Positions 38,258 through 50,249 of a DNA stretch of 64,000 nucleotides are shown here, piece after piece. Positions within the stretch are counted from its first letter, which is position 1. Every line of letters begins with the position of its first letter. The stretch spans positions 3,038,001-3,102,000 of the forward strand of contig AP019514.1 in the NCBI GenBank assembly GCA_007182875.1, written 5' to 3'. Source of the stretch: Vreelandella sulfidaeris (GTDB taxonomy: Bacteria; Pseudomonadota; Gammaproteobacteria; Pseudomonadales; Halomonadaceae). Position numbers and translations under genes: made by a program. Under the pieces are notes generated by a model. It was given only the letters and a program-made list of their open reading frames with translations. It was not told where the DNA came from and searched no databases.

Positions 38258-40417
38258 ATGTCCATGCCACGCTTTACTCGCTCTGCTCTGGCCAGTGCTA
38301 TTGCTCTCACTATTTCTACCGGAGCAGCTACCGCTCAAGAAAATCAACAGTTGGACAATATTGTTGTCTCGGCTAGCGGGTTTGAACAGGCCATGGTTGA
38401 AGCACCTGCCAGCATTTCCGTAATCTCCCGCGAGGAACTGGCACGTCAACGGGTAACAAGTATTGCCGATGCCCTGCGCGACGTTGAAGGCGTCGATGTT
38501 GGTGGGTCGGTGGGTAAAACCGGCGGTAGCAATATTAGTATCCGAGGGATGCCCAGCGACTATACGCTGATTCTGATTGACGGCCGCCGCCAGAACACCG
38601 CAGGCAGCGTGACACCCAACGGCTTTGGTGAAACATCGACCAGCTTCTTCCCGCCTGTCTCTAGCATTGAGCGCATTGAGGTAATACGTGGGCCGATGTC
38701 GACCCTGTATGGCTCCGATGCCATGGGTGGCGTGATCAACATCATTACCCGCAAGGTCAACCGTGATTGGACGGGTTCGATTGGCGTTGAAAACACCTTC
38801 AATCAAGACCGCGACTTTGGCGACCGCCGTGAGATCAACCTCTATACCAGCGGCCCGCTAATTGAAGATACACTGGGTGTGCAGTTGCGTGGACGTTTTT
38901 ATGAGCGCGATGCATCCGAACTTGTTTATAGCGACGAGAATGGTGACCCGATCGAGGTGAGCCAACGCGGCCCAAGCCCTGTTGAGGGTGATACGTATAA
39001 CCTGGGCGGCAAGCTAACCTGGACGCCAACGGACAATCATGACCTGTGGCTCGATGGTGAAGTTAACCGCCAGCGCTACAACAACGACGAATGCCAGCTA
39101 GGCACCCTTGATGGCCGAACGCGCAGTTGCGCACCAGACCCTGGCAACGCTACTGGCTATTCAGATGAACTTCGTTTCGAGCGTGAACAGATTGCGATAG
39201 GTCATACCGGACGCTTTGTATCAGGTACCTTGGAAACCAGCCTGATGCGCAATACCACCGAAACCAAAGGGCGCACCATTCCAGGTACAGTGGGTGAGGC
39301 TTACGAAGGTTTCCCAAGCATTATTGGCGGCGCGCCACGTGAGTTGGAAACCACCAATACGGTGCTGGATAGCAAATTCATCATGCCGCTTGGCGATCAC
39401 ATGACGACGCTGGGTATGCAATGGTGGGATGCGGAACTTGACGACGGCCTTGCTGGGAAAACCTTTGAGCAAACCACCTGGTCGCTATTTGCAGAAGACG
39501 AATGGATGCTGCGGGACGACCTGGCGCTCACCCTGGGCGGTCGTTACGACCACCACGATGCCTTTGGCAGCCAGTTTAGCCCACGCGGCTATCTAGTATG
39601 GAACACCACGCCTGAGTGGACGTTAAAAGGCGGCGTCAGCCGTGGTTACAAGACGCCGTCGCTCAACGACCTGCACGATGGTATTAACGGCGTAACCGGC
39701 CAAGGCACCGTGCTTACTATTGGCAACCCTGATCTTGAACCTGAAACCAGCACTAGTAGTGAAATTGGCGCGCATTACGACAGCCAGCAAGGGTTTACTG
39801 CCAGCGCGACGCTATTCCACAACCAGTTTGATGATAAAATCTCGCGAGGCGGCGAAATTCTGGTAGAGAACGACCCCCTCATTCCCGATGGTTTTTACGA
39901 TCAAGATATTAATATTGACGAAGCGATTACCCAAGGCGTCGAGCTTTCTGCAGGCTATCAATTCAACCCGGACTGGCGCTTGAACGCCAATTACACCTAC
40001 ACCGACAGTGAACAGCAAAGCGGTGAAAACGAAGGCGACCCACTCACCGACACACCAGAGCACGCCGTGAACGCCACGTTGCGCTGGCAAACCACGGCCA
40101 AACTGGACACTTGGCTCTCAGCGGAGTACCGCAGCGAACGCTACCGTAACCGCGAGAGCGTACGCGGTGCTCCCTCCTATGATGACTTGGGCGACTTTAA
40201 AGCGTATTCACTGTTTCACCTGGGCGGTAATTACGCGGTGACCGACAGCCTTAACCTAAGCGCGACGATTTATAACTTGTTCGACAAGGACTTTGTCGAC
40301 TATCACGGCTATGCATCCACCGACCGTGCGGGCAACCCACAAACCAGCTATGGCAACCGCTACGCCAATAGCGAAGAAGGCCGCCGTCTGTGGTTGTCAG
40401 CCCGTTACGAGTTCTAA
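38258..40417 (+). CDS. TonB-dependent ferric-siderophore receptor (FepA-like)
   Basis: Intact, 719 residues; one of the few long genes here without a break. A signal peptide (SALASAIALTISTGAATAQ) is followed by a TonB box (DNIVVSASG) and a plug domain ([60 protein letters not shown]). A 22-strand barrel ends in a C-terminal Phe (ARYEF). Sequence style is that of catecholate receptors such as FepA/CirA. The inner ATG at 38264 has GGGG at a better distance, so the true start may be MPRFTRS. It is Fur-regulated by the box upstream and divergent from its likely importer operon. Confidence 0.95.
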   Translation: MSMPRFTRSALASAIALTISTGAATAQENQQLDNIVVSASGFEQAMVEAPASISVISREELARQRVTSIADALRDVEGVDVGGSVGKTGGSNISIRGMPSDYTLILIDGRRQNTAGSVTPNGFGETSTSFFPPVSSIERIEVIRGPMSTLYGSDAMGGVINIITRKVNRDWTGSIGVENTFNQDRDFGDRREINLYTSGPLIEDTLGVQLRGRFYERDASELVYSDENGDPIEVSQRGPSPVEGDTYNLGGKLTWTPTDNHDLWLDGEVNRQRYNNDECQLGTLDGRTRSCAPDPGNATGYSDELRFEREQIAIGHTGRFVSGTLETSLMRNTTETKGRTIPGTVGEAYEGFPSIIGGAPRELETTNTVLDSKFIMPLGDHMTTLGMQWWDAELDDGLAGKTFEQTTWSLFAEDEWMLRDDLALTLGGRYDHHDAFGSQFSPRGYLVWNTTPEWTLKGGVSRGYKTPSLNDLHDGINGVTGQGTVLTIGNPDLEPETSTSSEIGAHYDSQQGFTASATLFHNQFDDKISRGGEILVENDPLIPDGFYDQDINIDEAITQGVELSAGYQFNPDWRLNANYTYTDSEQQSGENEGDPLTDTPEHAVNATLRWQTTAKLDTWLSAEYRSERYRNRESVRGAPSYDDLGDFKAYSLFHLGGNYAVTDSLNLSATIYNLFDKDFVDYHGYASTDRAGNPQTSYGNRYANSEEGRRLWLSARYEF

Positions 40418-40467
40418 TCAGCGCGAACTCTCAAGTTTCAATGACTGTTTCGATGCTCTCCCCTCTA

Positions 40468-40493
40468 CCCCGGCCATGCGCCGGGGCTTTTTA
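40468..40493 (+). terminator. Terminator of the first TonB receptor
   Basis: CCCCGGC and GCCGGGG pair around a 5-nt loop, followed by CTTTTT. It lies 50 bases past the receptor stop. Confidence 0.88.
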
Positions 40494-40518
40494 GTTAATA
40501 ACCTTAGTTCGCTCGCAA

Positions 40519-40548
40519 TAAAAAAGCGGCTATCGCTGGATAGCCGCT
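40519..40548 (-). terminator. Terminator of the second TonB receptor
   Basis: AGCGGCTATC and GATAGCCGCT form a 10-bp stem with a 4-nt loop. On the minus strand a run of six T follows. It lies 33 bases past the second receptor's stop. Confidence 0.9.
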
Positions 40549-40580
40549 GTTGTATGGCACTTCTGACTTGAACGCTGGGT

Positions 40581-42562
40581 TTAGAAGGCGATGTTGAGGC
40601 CTAGCCAAACCCGACGACCATCTTCCACATAACCGTATTCGTCGTAGTCGATCTCTTCATCGAATAGGTTGTAGATACCCGCATTTAGCTTGGTACTTTC
40701 ATTCAACTGGTAGCCGATACCGGAATCCACAAAGGTATAAGAGGGGCTACTGTCGCACTTTGCGAGGGGCCAGTGTTGGGCTGACTCTCTTCGCCACGGT
40801 AGGTCACTTTGGTCCACTGGCTCAGCTTGGCAGAGACTTGCCAATCTAACGACGCCGATACCTGATGGCGAGGAAGTTGAGTTAACGGCTCGCCCGCATA
40901 CTCACCGCTTTTTGCTCGCTATCGGTGAAGGTATAGCTGGCTGTTAGCCTAACCGCCTCGCCTAGCGGCGCCGCTAAGCTTGCCTCTACTCCTTGGGTGA
41001 CCGCTTCATCGACATTGACTCGCGTATTAGTATTAAGATTACCATCATCGTCTATATCAAACTGCGTTGCGGCTGGACACTCTGTTGTCGATAAGCCTAC
41101 GGCTGTGCATCGCAACCGTGTGATCTTGTCTTCAAAGTCATTATGGAACACCGTGATGCTGCCGCTCAGGCCATTGTCACCTGCATACAGCAAACTAATT
41201 TCTTTATTGAGCGAAGTTTCTGGCTCTAGATCAGGATTACCATAGGTCGTACCACCGCGACTAATAGCCCCCAGTCGGAAGTGATTTCACGCAGGTTGGG
41301 CGAACGGTAACCGGTCGAGAGCCCCCCTTTCAGCGTCCAGTCCGGCGTCATGTTCCACACGCTGTAAAGCCGCGGGCTTAAGTGACTACCATAGTTTTCA
41401 TCATCGTCTATGCGAAGACCACCGGTCAGCGCAACATCCTCCGCCAGCATCCACTCGTCTTCGACAAACAGTGCCCGCTGGTTATGCTCCACGGTGGTGC
41501 GATCGGAAATCTGGTTAGTGGTACTGTCGTCCAGCGACTCTTCCTCATAGCTGGCCCCCACGGTCAGCATGTGTCTACCAGCGGCACCACTGCGCTGGTC
41601 TTGGCCGTGGTGTTGGTGATATCGATATCGCGGGAATCATTTTCGCTGCGCTCACGTTGCACAAACGTTTCACTGGTGCCCCAGGCAAAACGACCGTTAT
41701 GTGTCAGCGCAACGTGCTGATTAGTATAATCGTTGTAGCTGTCACTACAGCCCCCACGGCAGCCTTCCGATGCAGCGGAGCGTCCCATCAGTGATGTGCG
41801 ATCCTGCTCGGTCACGCCGGCCTCAGCGGTGAAATCGTGGTTGTCACTCGCGGCCAAGCTTAACCGCGCCGTAAGGCTTTGCAGGCTTTTATCTTCATAA
41901 CCGTTAAGGATATTGTCTTCGTCGCGCTGAGAGGTGCGCCCGTAAAGCTGAAGGCCTAACCGTTCTCCCACCAAGGGGCCGCTAAGATAAAAAGTTAGCT
42001 TGGCGGCTGTCGCCAGAGTCGCTGTTTTCCTGAAGCACGGTGTCGAGTTGAACGTTACCGTGCCACTCCTGCGCAACCTTGCGGGTAATCACGTTAATGA
42101 CACCGCCGATGGCATCGGAGCCGTAGAGCGTCGACATTGGCCCACGCACCACTTCAATACGCTCAATGGCCTGTAGCGGCGGCAGCCAGTCTTGCTCAAA
42201 CCCGGCACTACCATTGGGCCGGGACTCACGGAATTTTGCGGACGACCATCCACCAAAATCAGCGTGTACTGAGAGGGCATACCGCGGATAGAAATATCAT
42301 GGCCGTTATCACCTGCCCCGCCACCAGTAATAATGACGCCAGGTACATCGCGCAGAGCATCGGTAACATTTTGATAGTGGCCCCGCTCTAATTCTTCCCG
42401 GGAAACCACACTGATAGAGGCCGGTGCATCGGTAATTTGTTGCTCAAAGCCTGACGCAGTAACGACCATATCGTCTAAGTGAGATGTTTCTTGGGCCCAA
42501 GCACTAGCAGCAATTGAAGAGATCGCAGTGGCCAGCAATGTACGATGTAAAGAGGGAAACAT
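40581..42562 (-). CDS. TonB-dependent receptor, second (frame-broken)
   Basis: About 660 residues, related to the receptor at 38258 ([39 protein letters not shown]). It shows the signal peptide [19 protein letters not shown], plug pieces, barrel strands ([40 protein letters not shown]) and a C-terminal Phe (WLGLNIAF). Frame breaks lie near 42230, 42080, 41570, 41240, 40880 and 40790. That is more than in any other gene here, so it may be decaying rather than only mis-sequenced. It is transcribed towards the first receptor and divergent from a LysR gene. A palindrome that resembles a Fur site lies just upstream. Confidence 0.85.
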
Positions 42563-42598
42563 AACAGCATCCTTCAGGTGAGTGAGCAACCGCTCCAT

Positions 42599-42619
42599 AA
42601 ATGCGAATTATTAGCATTT
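42599..42619. promoter_or_regulatory. Fur-like palindrome upstream of the second TonB receptor
   Basis: AAATGC-N9-GCATTT, with GAATTATTA as the centre, lies 37 bases before the receptor start. It has the AT-rich interrupted-palindrome form of gammaproteobacterial Fur boxes. It could equally be bound by the divergent LysR protein. Confidence 0.5.
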
Positions 42620-42748
42620 GTATTTTTGCACACTCTTTACAATAGGGTGAGACGGTACGTTCAACATACCGGAACACAAATGCCTATTATTTTCATTCGC
42701 ACCGAACAGTGGCACAATTAGCGTTCACCTTTTCCCGTGGGCCTAACC

Positions 42749-43662
42749 ATGTATGACTTTGACGAACTCACTGCGTTTGCCGATGTGATGACCACGGGCA
42801 GTTTGACACGCAGCGCGCAAAAGCTTGGATTAGCCAAATCGACCCTAAGCCGACGAATCAGCCAACTTGAAACCCGGCTTAACCAGCCGCTGTTGCGGCG
42901 TCAAGCCAATCGCTTGATTCCTACCGAAGCAGGTTTGCTGTTTCACAATTACTGCACCGAGCTATTGGCGATGGCGGCCCATAGCCAGGAGGCGCTAGCT
43001 GAACTGCGTGAGGAGATCAGCGGTGAAATAACCCTTGAAGTCCACGGCGCCCTGGCGCGCAGTTGGTTAGCCAGTGCGATTGATGCCTTTTTAAATCGTC
43101 ACCCGAAGGTAGAGCTAACACTGCACACCCGTGAGACGCCGCCGACGAAAATGCACAGCAACAGTGTGCATGTGTGGTTAGGGGCGACTCATGAATGTGG
43201 GCTAAACCAGGAGCGCTTGGGCCATTTAACCCGCGGGCTTTACGCCAGCCCCGCTATTTAGCGAGCGCCGGAACGCCCAGTCACCCCGAAGAACTTAATC
43301 AGCATGCCTGGATAGACTTGCTGGGTTCATCGTCTAATGGGCTGCGGCTCGCTCATCCTGAACATGGCGAGTACACGTTTAACCCGCCCCGCTCACGGCT
43401 GCGAGTAGACCTCACCACCCTGCATATCGATGCCATTGCACGAAGTCAGGGCATAGGTCTGCTCGCTCATTGGTTAACTGCGAAGCGCGAACAGCATCAC
43501 CCGGGTGAACTGATTAATTGCCTGTCCGGATGGGAACCGGTGCCTCTGCCTATCACGCTGCTCTACGCATACGGCCATCAATCACGCCGTACCCATGCGC
43601 TTTTAGAGTTTTTAAGAAGCCAAGTACCCACCCAATGGCGAGCAAAAACCGCTGCAGTTTAG
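42749..43662 (+). CDS. LysR-family regulator (frame-broken)
   Basis: About 305 residues. The helix-turn-helix reads LTAFADVMTTGSLTRSAQKL and LAKSTLSRRISQLETRLNQP, with RLIPTEAGLLFHNYCTELLA as linker. After one missing C near 43245 the effector domain continues RYLASAGTPSHPEELNQHAW, DLTTLHIDAIARSQGIGLLA and ends QWRAKTAAV. The ATG at 42749 is preferred over a GTG four codons earlier. It is divergent from the second TonB receptor and upstream of the AEC carrier on the same strand, so either could be its target. Confidence 0.87.
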
Positions 43663-43740
43663 GCTATTTCAAGCGCTTGCCTTGCCAGTTAGCCTACGCA
43701 TTAAGGACAATAGGCGGCTAACGATTGCCAAGGACAGTAA

Positions 43741-44616
43741 ATGCTTGCCGAACTTTTTTGCCGTCATGGCGCCTGTGCTTGCCGGTGCAGGGCTTGGCTA
43801 TTTATGGGTACGCCTAGGCCACCCCTATCCGGTCGACTTCATCACCCGGCTAGTATTTAACATTGGGACACCTTCGCTGGTGTTAGCTTCTCTGGCGGGT
43901 GCAGATATTGATGCGGCCACCTTCGGCCAGACCATGCTGGCCGCATCGCTGGTCATTATCTGCATGGGTGCAGCCACCTTTCTAGTGGCGAAACTGCTGC
44001 GCCGAAGCTGGCGAGTGTTAATTGCGCCTATGATGTACCCCAATACCGGCAACATGGGCTTACCGGTGGTGCTTTATGCCTTTGGTAGTGCAGGTTTTGC
44101 CTACGGAATCACGGTTATGGTTACCGTATCGCTGTTTCAATTCACCCTGGGTGCTGCACTTAGCAGCCAAGGCAACCCGCTCAAAACCCTCGTTAAAACG
44201 CCTACGGTGTACGCCATTATTATTTCAATGGCGCTGCTGCTGACGGGCACTTCCCTGCCGCCCTGGCTGGCGAATACAGTCGATTTAATGTCTGGTTTTA
44301 CGGTGCCTCTCATGCTCATAACCCTAGGCGTATCGCTGGCCAGCATTCAGGTGAAAAACCTGCGCTCAGGGCTTGGGTTTAGCTTGGTGCGCGTTCCCCT
44401 CGCGGCTGGGATCGCCTGGTTGATCGCTGGCTGGGTAGGCCTGCCGCCTTTGGCACAAAGCATTTTAGTAGTCCAGATGTGCATGCCGGTGGCGGTATTC
44501 AATTATCTTTTGCTCAGCGCGCCCAGCGAGAACCTGCTTATGTCGCCAGCTTGGTGTTCTGCTCAACGCTGCTAGCGCTATTTTACCTGCCCGTGCTGCT
44601 CGCCCTGCTAATGTAA
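43741..44616 (+). CDS. AEC family (auxin efflux carrier) transporter, frame-broken
   Basis: About 292 residues. It reads MLAELF, then (one extra T in a T run near 43755) AVMAPVLAGAGLGYLWVRLG, FNIGTPSLVLASLAG, PMMYPNTGNMGLPVVLYAFG, ALLLTGTSLPPWLANTVDLM and TLGVSLASIQVKN. After an indel near 44525 it ends ASLVFCSTLLALFYLPVLLA and LLM. Ten hydrophobic helices with the NTGNMG-P motif define the family. The ATG at 43741 has AAGGA 8 nt upstream. Substrates in bacteria are mostly organic acids such as malate; the context does not narrow it. Confidence 0.87.
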
Positions 44617-44732
44617 GCACTCTTTCCAGACACGCTGTTTATTTACTGTTAGCGGAACCCCGGCGCGGGCGAAGAGTCACTGCTAAACTACCGGCAATAA
44701 TGATGGGGATTAACACCACCAGAGGGAACGCT

Positions 44733-45919
44733 ATGCAGTCTACAAACACGAGTAGCCCTACTCGCCGTTGGCTAATGATTGGGGTGCTAGGGGCAGGAAT
44801 TTGTGGCCTTCCGCTGGCTTACGCTGCTAGCGATGACGTCATTTTGGAATCCTTGCAAACCGATCATTTAAACCTTTCCCTTGAACGTGTCGCTAATGGC
44901 TTTGAGCACCCTTGGGGGTAGCGTTTTTACCCGACGGTCGCTATCTGGTGAGTGAACGCAGTGGACAGCTAAAACTCGTTGACCCTGCCAGTGGAGAATA
45001 AGGACGCTCACAGGCATGCCAGATGTGAGCGTCCAGGGCCAGGGCGGTCTCTTAGATATAGCGTTACACCCTGATTTTGAGGGGCAAGATAGCGGTGGAG
45101 AAAACGATTGGATTTATTTCACCTGGAGCAAGCCCGATAGCGATGGTAATGGCAGCCGTTCAGCGCTATCGCGGGTAAAATGGCTGAATGGCGAGCTAGG
45201 CGAAGTAGAACACTTATTTGAACAGAGTCGCGCCTCAGGCCCTGGCCGCCACTACGGTTCGCGCTTGGCATGGCTGCCCGACGGCACGCTACTAATGAGT
45301 ATTGGTGACCGTGGCAGTGAACCATCCCGCGCCCAAGCAAGCGACGACCATGCTGGGTCCACCCTACGTCTCACCGCCACTGGCGGCGTTCCGAATAACA
45401 ACCCTTTGTTGATGACCCCGATACCCTGGATGAAATTTACACCTTGGGTAATCGCAATATCCAAGGCATGACGGTACTTAGCAATGGTGAAGCATGGGTA
45501 ACTGAACACGGCCCCGCACCGGCGACGAGCTGAACCATATTGAAGCAGGCAATAACTATGGCTGGCCCGACGTAAGCCAAGGCAATGACTATGCGACCAA
45601 TGAGCCGATTGGCAGAGATTCGTTGCCTGGCATGGTCGATCCGGTGTATGTATTTGAAGGACGCTTTGCCCCGGCTGGGCTTACGCAAGTTACCAGCGAT
45701 GCCTATGGTGAATGGGAAGGTAATCTATTGGCCGGCGGGCTTAGCAGCGAAAAGCTACTTCGTTTGCGCATAGAAGATGGCGCCGTAGCCGAAGAAGAGC
45801 TCATACTGGAGGGAGAGATTGGTCGTATTCGGGAGGTTGCTCAAGGCCCGGACAATGCCATCTACTTGCTTACGGATGATCCTCAGGGTGGCCTTTATCG
45901 TCTGACGCCAACTCATTAA
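44733..45919 (+). CDS. PQQ-dependent sugar dehydrogenase (YliI/soluble aldose dehydrogenase family), frame-broken
   Basis: About 395 residues. The signal peptide is RRWLMIGVLGAGICGLPLAY, then SLERVANGFEHPWG. In other frames VAFLPDGRYLVSERSGQLKL, MPDVSVQGQGGLLDIALHPD, GSRLAWLPDGTLLMSIGDRG, DEIYTLGNRNIQGM, WVTEHGPRTGDELNHIEAGN and NYGWPDVSQG follow. The His-Gly-Pro and NYGWP blocks are the family signature for PQQ binding in a six-bladed propeller. Breaks lie near 44918, 44995, 45410 and 45520. The RBS is AGAGGGA. It is a periplasmic aldose oxidation enzyme; the physiological sugar is unknown. Confidence 0.88.
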
Positions 45920-45975
45920 TTGCGTCCTTTTCATTAGCTGACACTAAATTGTATTAATACCACCATGGACGCCGC

Positions 45976-47420
45976 ATGCGACTTCGCAATTTAATTATTT
46001 TAACGGTAATTGTGCCGCTGTTTGTCATCCTCGTGGTATTTAGCTTAGTGGCCATTAAATCACTTGAGGATAATGTACGTTCAAAGCTACAAACGGAAGT
46101 AGAGATTATTACTCGCACGCTGAGCTCTTCGTTGAGCTATGCGGTTACTCCCGATAGCAGCACGCCACTCGAAGAAGCCCTGCAATCGGCCTTCTCCTTC
46201 CATCGCATTTATGGCGCCTATGTATTTGATACCCAGGGACGCGACATTTACGGACTAGGCCTTGGCAAAGATATTTTCAGCCAGGAAGAGATTCAACAGG
46301 TCATTGAACGCGATGATTTATATAGCAATTATCGCGAATACGAGGGTTGGAATTATTACTCTGCGTTGACACCTCTGCGCTCACAAGATGGCACAGTATA
46401 TGGCGTACTGCAGGTTAATCGACTAAATACAGGCATTGAGAACTACACTGGCTTTATCAGCATTGTGGCCGTATTGGTGTTTGTGATCGGCGCAGCCGGG
46501 ATCGTTTTAGTATTTGGTGGGGATTTCGTCGCCATATTGAACGCCCGCTTAACCGGCTGCTTCACGTAATGCTACTGGTTGAAGATGGCGACCGCAGCCA
46601 ACGCGCCACTGAAGACGGGCCTACCGAATATCGCCGTCTCGCTTCCGGGTTAAACGGCATGTTGGATGCGATGGCAGAAAAAGACCATGAAATAGAGGAT
46701 CGTCAGCGACGCGAAATAGAGCTTGAAAAGGGCCTGCGAAAATCGAAAAAGCTCGCTGAACTAGGCGTACTTGCGGCAGGCGTCGCCCATGAGATAGGCG
46801 CGCCGCTAACGGTGATTAATGGGCAGGCCCAGCGCTTGGCTCGCCGTGAAGTCATTGGCGATGATGAACGCTCTCGGCTGGGGCGAATTCGTGGCGAAGT
46901 GGAACGTATCGTTGAAATTGTTCGCCAATTGATGGAATTAGGAAGACAGCATAACGTAGAGAAAGGCGAGCTAGCCCTAGATCAGCTTATTATGAGCGCC
47001 AGCGACCTCGTCGAAGAAGAGCTTGAACCACGTAATATTTGTTTAGACATTGAATTACCGTCGCCGACACCCAACTTATTCGCCAACGGCCAACAAATTG
47101 TACAAGTGCTATCCAATTTGCTGCGAAATGCGGCGCAAGCTCCCGAGGTAAGCCGCATCAGGGTGCGAGCCCAGCAACAAGAAAACGAACTAATATTGTG
47201 GGTGGAAGATGATGGACCGGGGATTCCCAGCGTCCATCATCATAAAGTATTCGATCCGTTTTTCACCACCAAACCCGTCGGCCAAGGCAGTGGTTTAGGA
47301 CTCTCTATGGTACATCGCATTATTAACGACCACGGCGGCACAATCGGTGTGTTTGACAGCACCCTTGGCGGCGCTGGGTTTGAAATTACGCTCCCCCTTA
47401 GTGAAACCGTATCCGCGTGA
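45976..47420 (+). CDS. Two-component sensor histidine kinase (frame-broken)
   Basis: About 481 residues. An N-terminal helix (NLIILTVIVPLFVILVVFSL), a periplasmic sensor segment (about residues 35-155, SYAVTPDSSTPLEEALQSAF), a second helix (GFISIVAVLVFVIGAAGIVL), a HAMP-like linker and the phospho-acceptor VAHEIGAPLTVINGQAQRLA are present. The ATPase domain shows NLLRNAAQAPEVSR (N box), DDGPGIPS (G1), FDPFFTTKP (F) and GQGSGLGLSMVHRI (G2). One base is missing in a G run near 46525. It is encoded 10 nt before a sigma-54 activator, its evident partner. The stimulus is unknown. Confidence 0.9.
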
Positions 47421-47430
47421 GGACAACGTT

Positions 47431-48826
<1,396 letters not shown>

Positions 48827-48870
48827 TTAATGGCAATCAGGCGCGCTCAGCATATCTGCGCTAATTATGC

Positions 48871-49071
48871 TTACTCTGTTATGCCCTCGCCTGGCGCTTC
48901 AGCGGCGGGGTCACTATCTAGCGGCATTGGGCCGGTATTCAGAGGTTCTTGTTCTTCGGGTTGGGCATCTGTTTCAGGAGGAGCACTCTCGCCACACCCC
49001 GATAACGCGCCGACTGCCAATACTGTAATCAATAGGAAAGCATAAAACCGCATGTTGAATTTTAGTGACAT
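48871..49071 (-). CDS. Small acidic lipoprotein
   Basis: Intact, 66 residues. The signal peptide FYAFLLITVLAVGALSGC contains a lipobox (LSGC). The mature part is short and acidic (GESAPPETDAQPEEQEPLNT). The ATG at 49071 directly follows another ATG at 49074; AAGGAG lies about 14 nt upstream. Its composition resembles the larger lipoprotein at 49312, suggesting related halophile envelope proteins. No function is recognised. Confidence 0.72.
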   Translation of the reverse strand: MSLKFNMRFYAFLLITVLAVGALSGCGESAPPETDAQPEEQEPLNTGPMPLDSDPAAEAPGEGITE

Positions 49072-49202
49072 CATGTCTTATTCACTCCTTAGTCAGCATC
49101 TACCAATATGTTTACGCTCCGACCTATTTAACATAGTGGCGATGCACTAGATTGCCAGATTAAACACCACTTTTAGCAAGCATGGGTTAAGTGCTTAGTG
49201 CT

Positions 49203-49227
49203 AAAAAAAACCCCCGCGGGCGCGGGG
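49203..49227 (-). terminator. Terminator downstream of the acidic lipoprotein gene
   Basis: CCCCGCG and CGCGGGG form a GC stem; on the minus strand eight T follow. It lies 85 bases past the stop at 49312. Confidence 0.85.
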
Positions 49228-49311
49228 CGGAAAAGATGGTAAACCGTGTGGGGCAGCCGCAGGGAACAAACAGCTGAGCGATTTACCATCGTAGGGAGCG
49301 GTGCTTACTAG

Positions 49312-49764
49312 TTACTGGTTACTGGTCGAATTTTCGTCATCTTCGGCGCCAGGCATCGGATCAGTCCCTTCGCCAAAACCGGCTTCATCTTCATCTGAAT
49401 TATTTCCGCCTTCTACAGGCTCATCCATCGTGTCTTCAGGCATATTCTCGTCCGACATGCCCTGACTTGATGCAGGCGCTTCAGAATCTGCGCCATTGTC
49501 TTGTGTCATTGAGCCTTCGGAGGCTGATTCTGCTTCTAAGCTAGAATCCTGCTGCGTCATAGGCTCTTCATTCATGCTGGGCTCAGGCTCTGAGGTGGCG
49601 TCTTGCTCCAACGGAGAAGGCTCTTCCGCAGGCACAGGCGGCTCTTCATCACCGCAACCCGCTAACGTAATGACGCTCGCTGCAGTTGCCATCATGCACA
49701 ATGTTAACCAACGTGGGCGCTTAGTAATATGCTTACTCTCCATGTAGCCATACTGCTTGTCCAT
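49312..49764 (-). CDS. Acidic, low-complexity lipoprotein
   Basis: Intact, about 150 residues. MDKQYGYMESKHITKRPRWL precedes a signal peptide and lipobox (SVITLAGC). The mature chain of about 114 residues has no Lys, Arg or His and is very rich in Glu, Asp, Ser and Met (DEEPPVPAEEPSPLEQDATS). The ATG at 49764 is preferred: a GGAGGTG lies 7 nt upstream, and two further possible starts up to 49788 lack it. Such chains are disordered at low salt, consistent with an exposed halophile envelope protein. Family unknown. Confidence 0.75.
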   Translation of the reverse strand: MDKQYGYMESKHITKRPRWLTLCMMATAASVITLAGCGDEEPPVPAEEPSPLEQDATSEPEPSMNEEPMTQQDSSLEAESASEGSMTQDNGADSEAPASSQGMSDENMPEDTMDEPVEGGNNSDEDEAGFGEGTDPMPGAEDDENSTSNQ

Positions 49765-50065
49765 AATACCCACCTCCATTGCTAACACCGTTAATTACTC
49801 AATACTTCACCTACAACATATTCACCTACTAAATATTCTGTCTTACCAAATACTGCCTATCTGATTCGATAATTAACCTTGTACATGCAAAGGTAATACA
49901 TTCAACCCCTTTCACTTAACGTGCCAACATCAAATAAAATAAATAAAAATCAATTAAAACAGTTACATAATTTTTATAATTCACCTTTTATCAAGGTTTT
50001 GTCAACTAGCTTTTGATGGGTAAAAAATGACACATGTAGCGTTAATTGCTCCGTTGAGCGAGCCG

Positions 50066-50094
50066 TTGTGACACACGCCCCACCTATGTATAAT
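50066..50094 (+). promoter_or_regulatory. Candidate sigma-70 promoter of proVWX
   Basis: TTGTGA, 17 bases, then TATAAT, about 155 bases before proV in an AT-rich 485-base gap (49765-50249) that has no gene. The spacing is ideal. A long leader is compatible with osmotic control, as in proU. Confidence 0.6.
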
Positions 50095-50249
50095 AATTAT
50101 TAATAAATTATCCGAACCAAGCTCTTATTTCTTTATGGATAGTGTTGTGTCGCTGCTCTGATGGCTAGTGAAACATGACCTAATAACGGTCAGTGGCGCT
50201 ACAGACAGTAACGACACACCCCCATTCCGCTCAACAAAAGGCATCGCCG

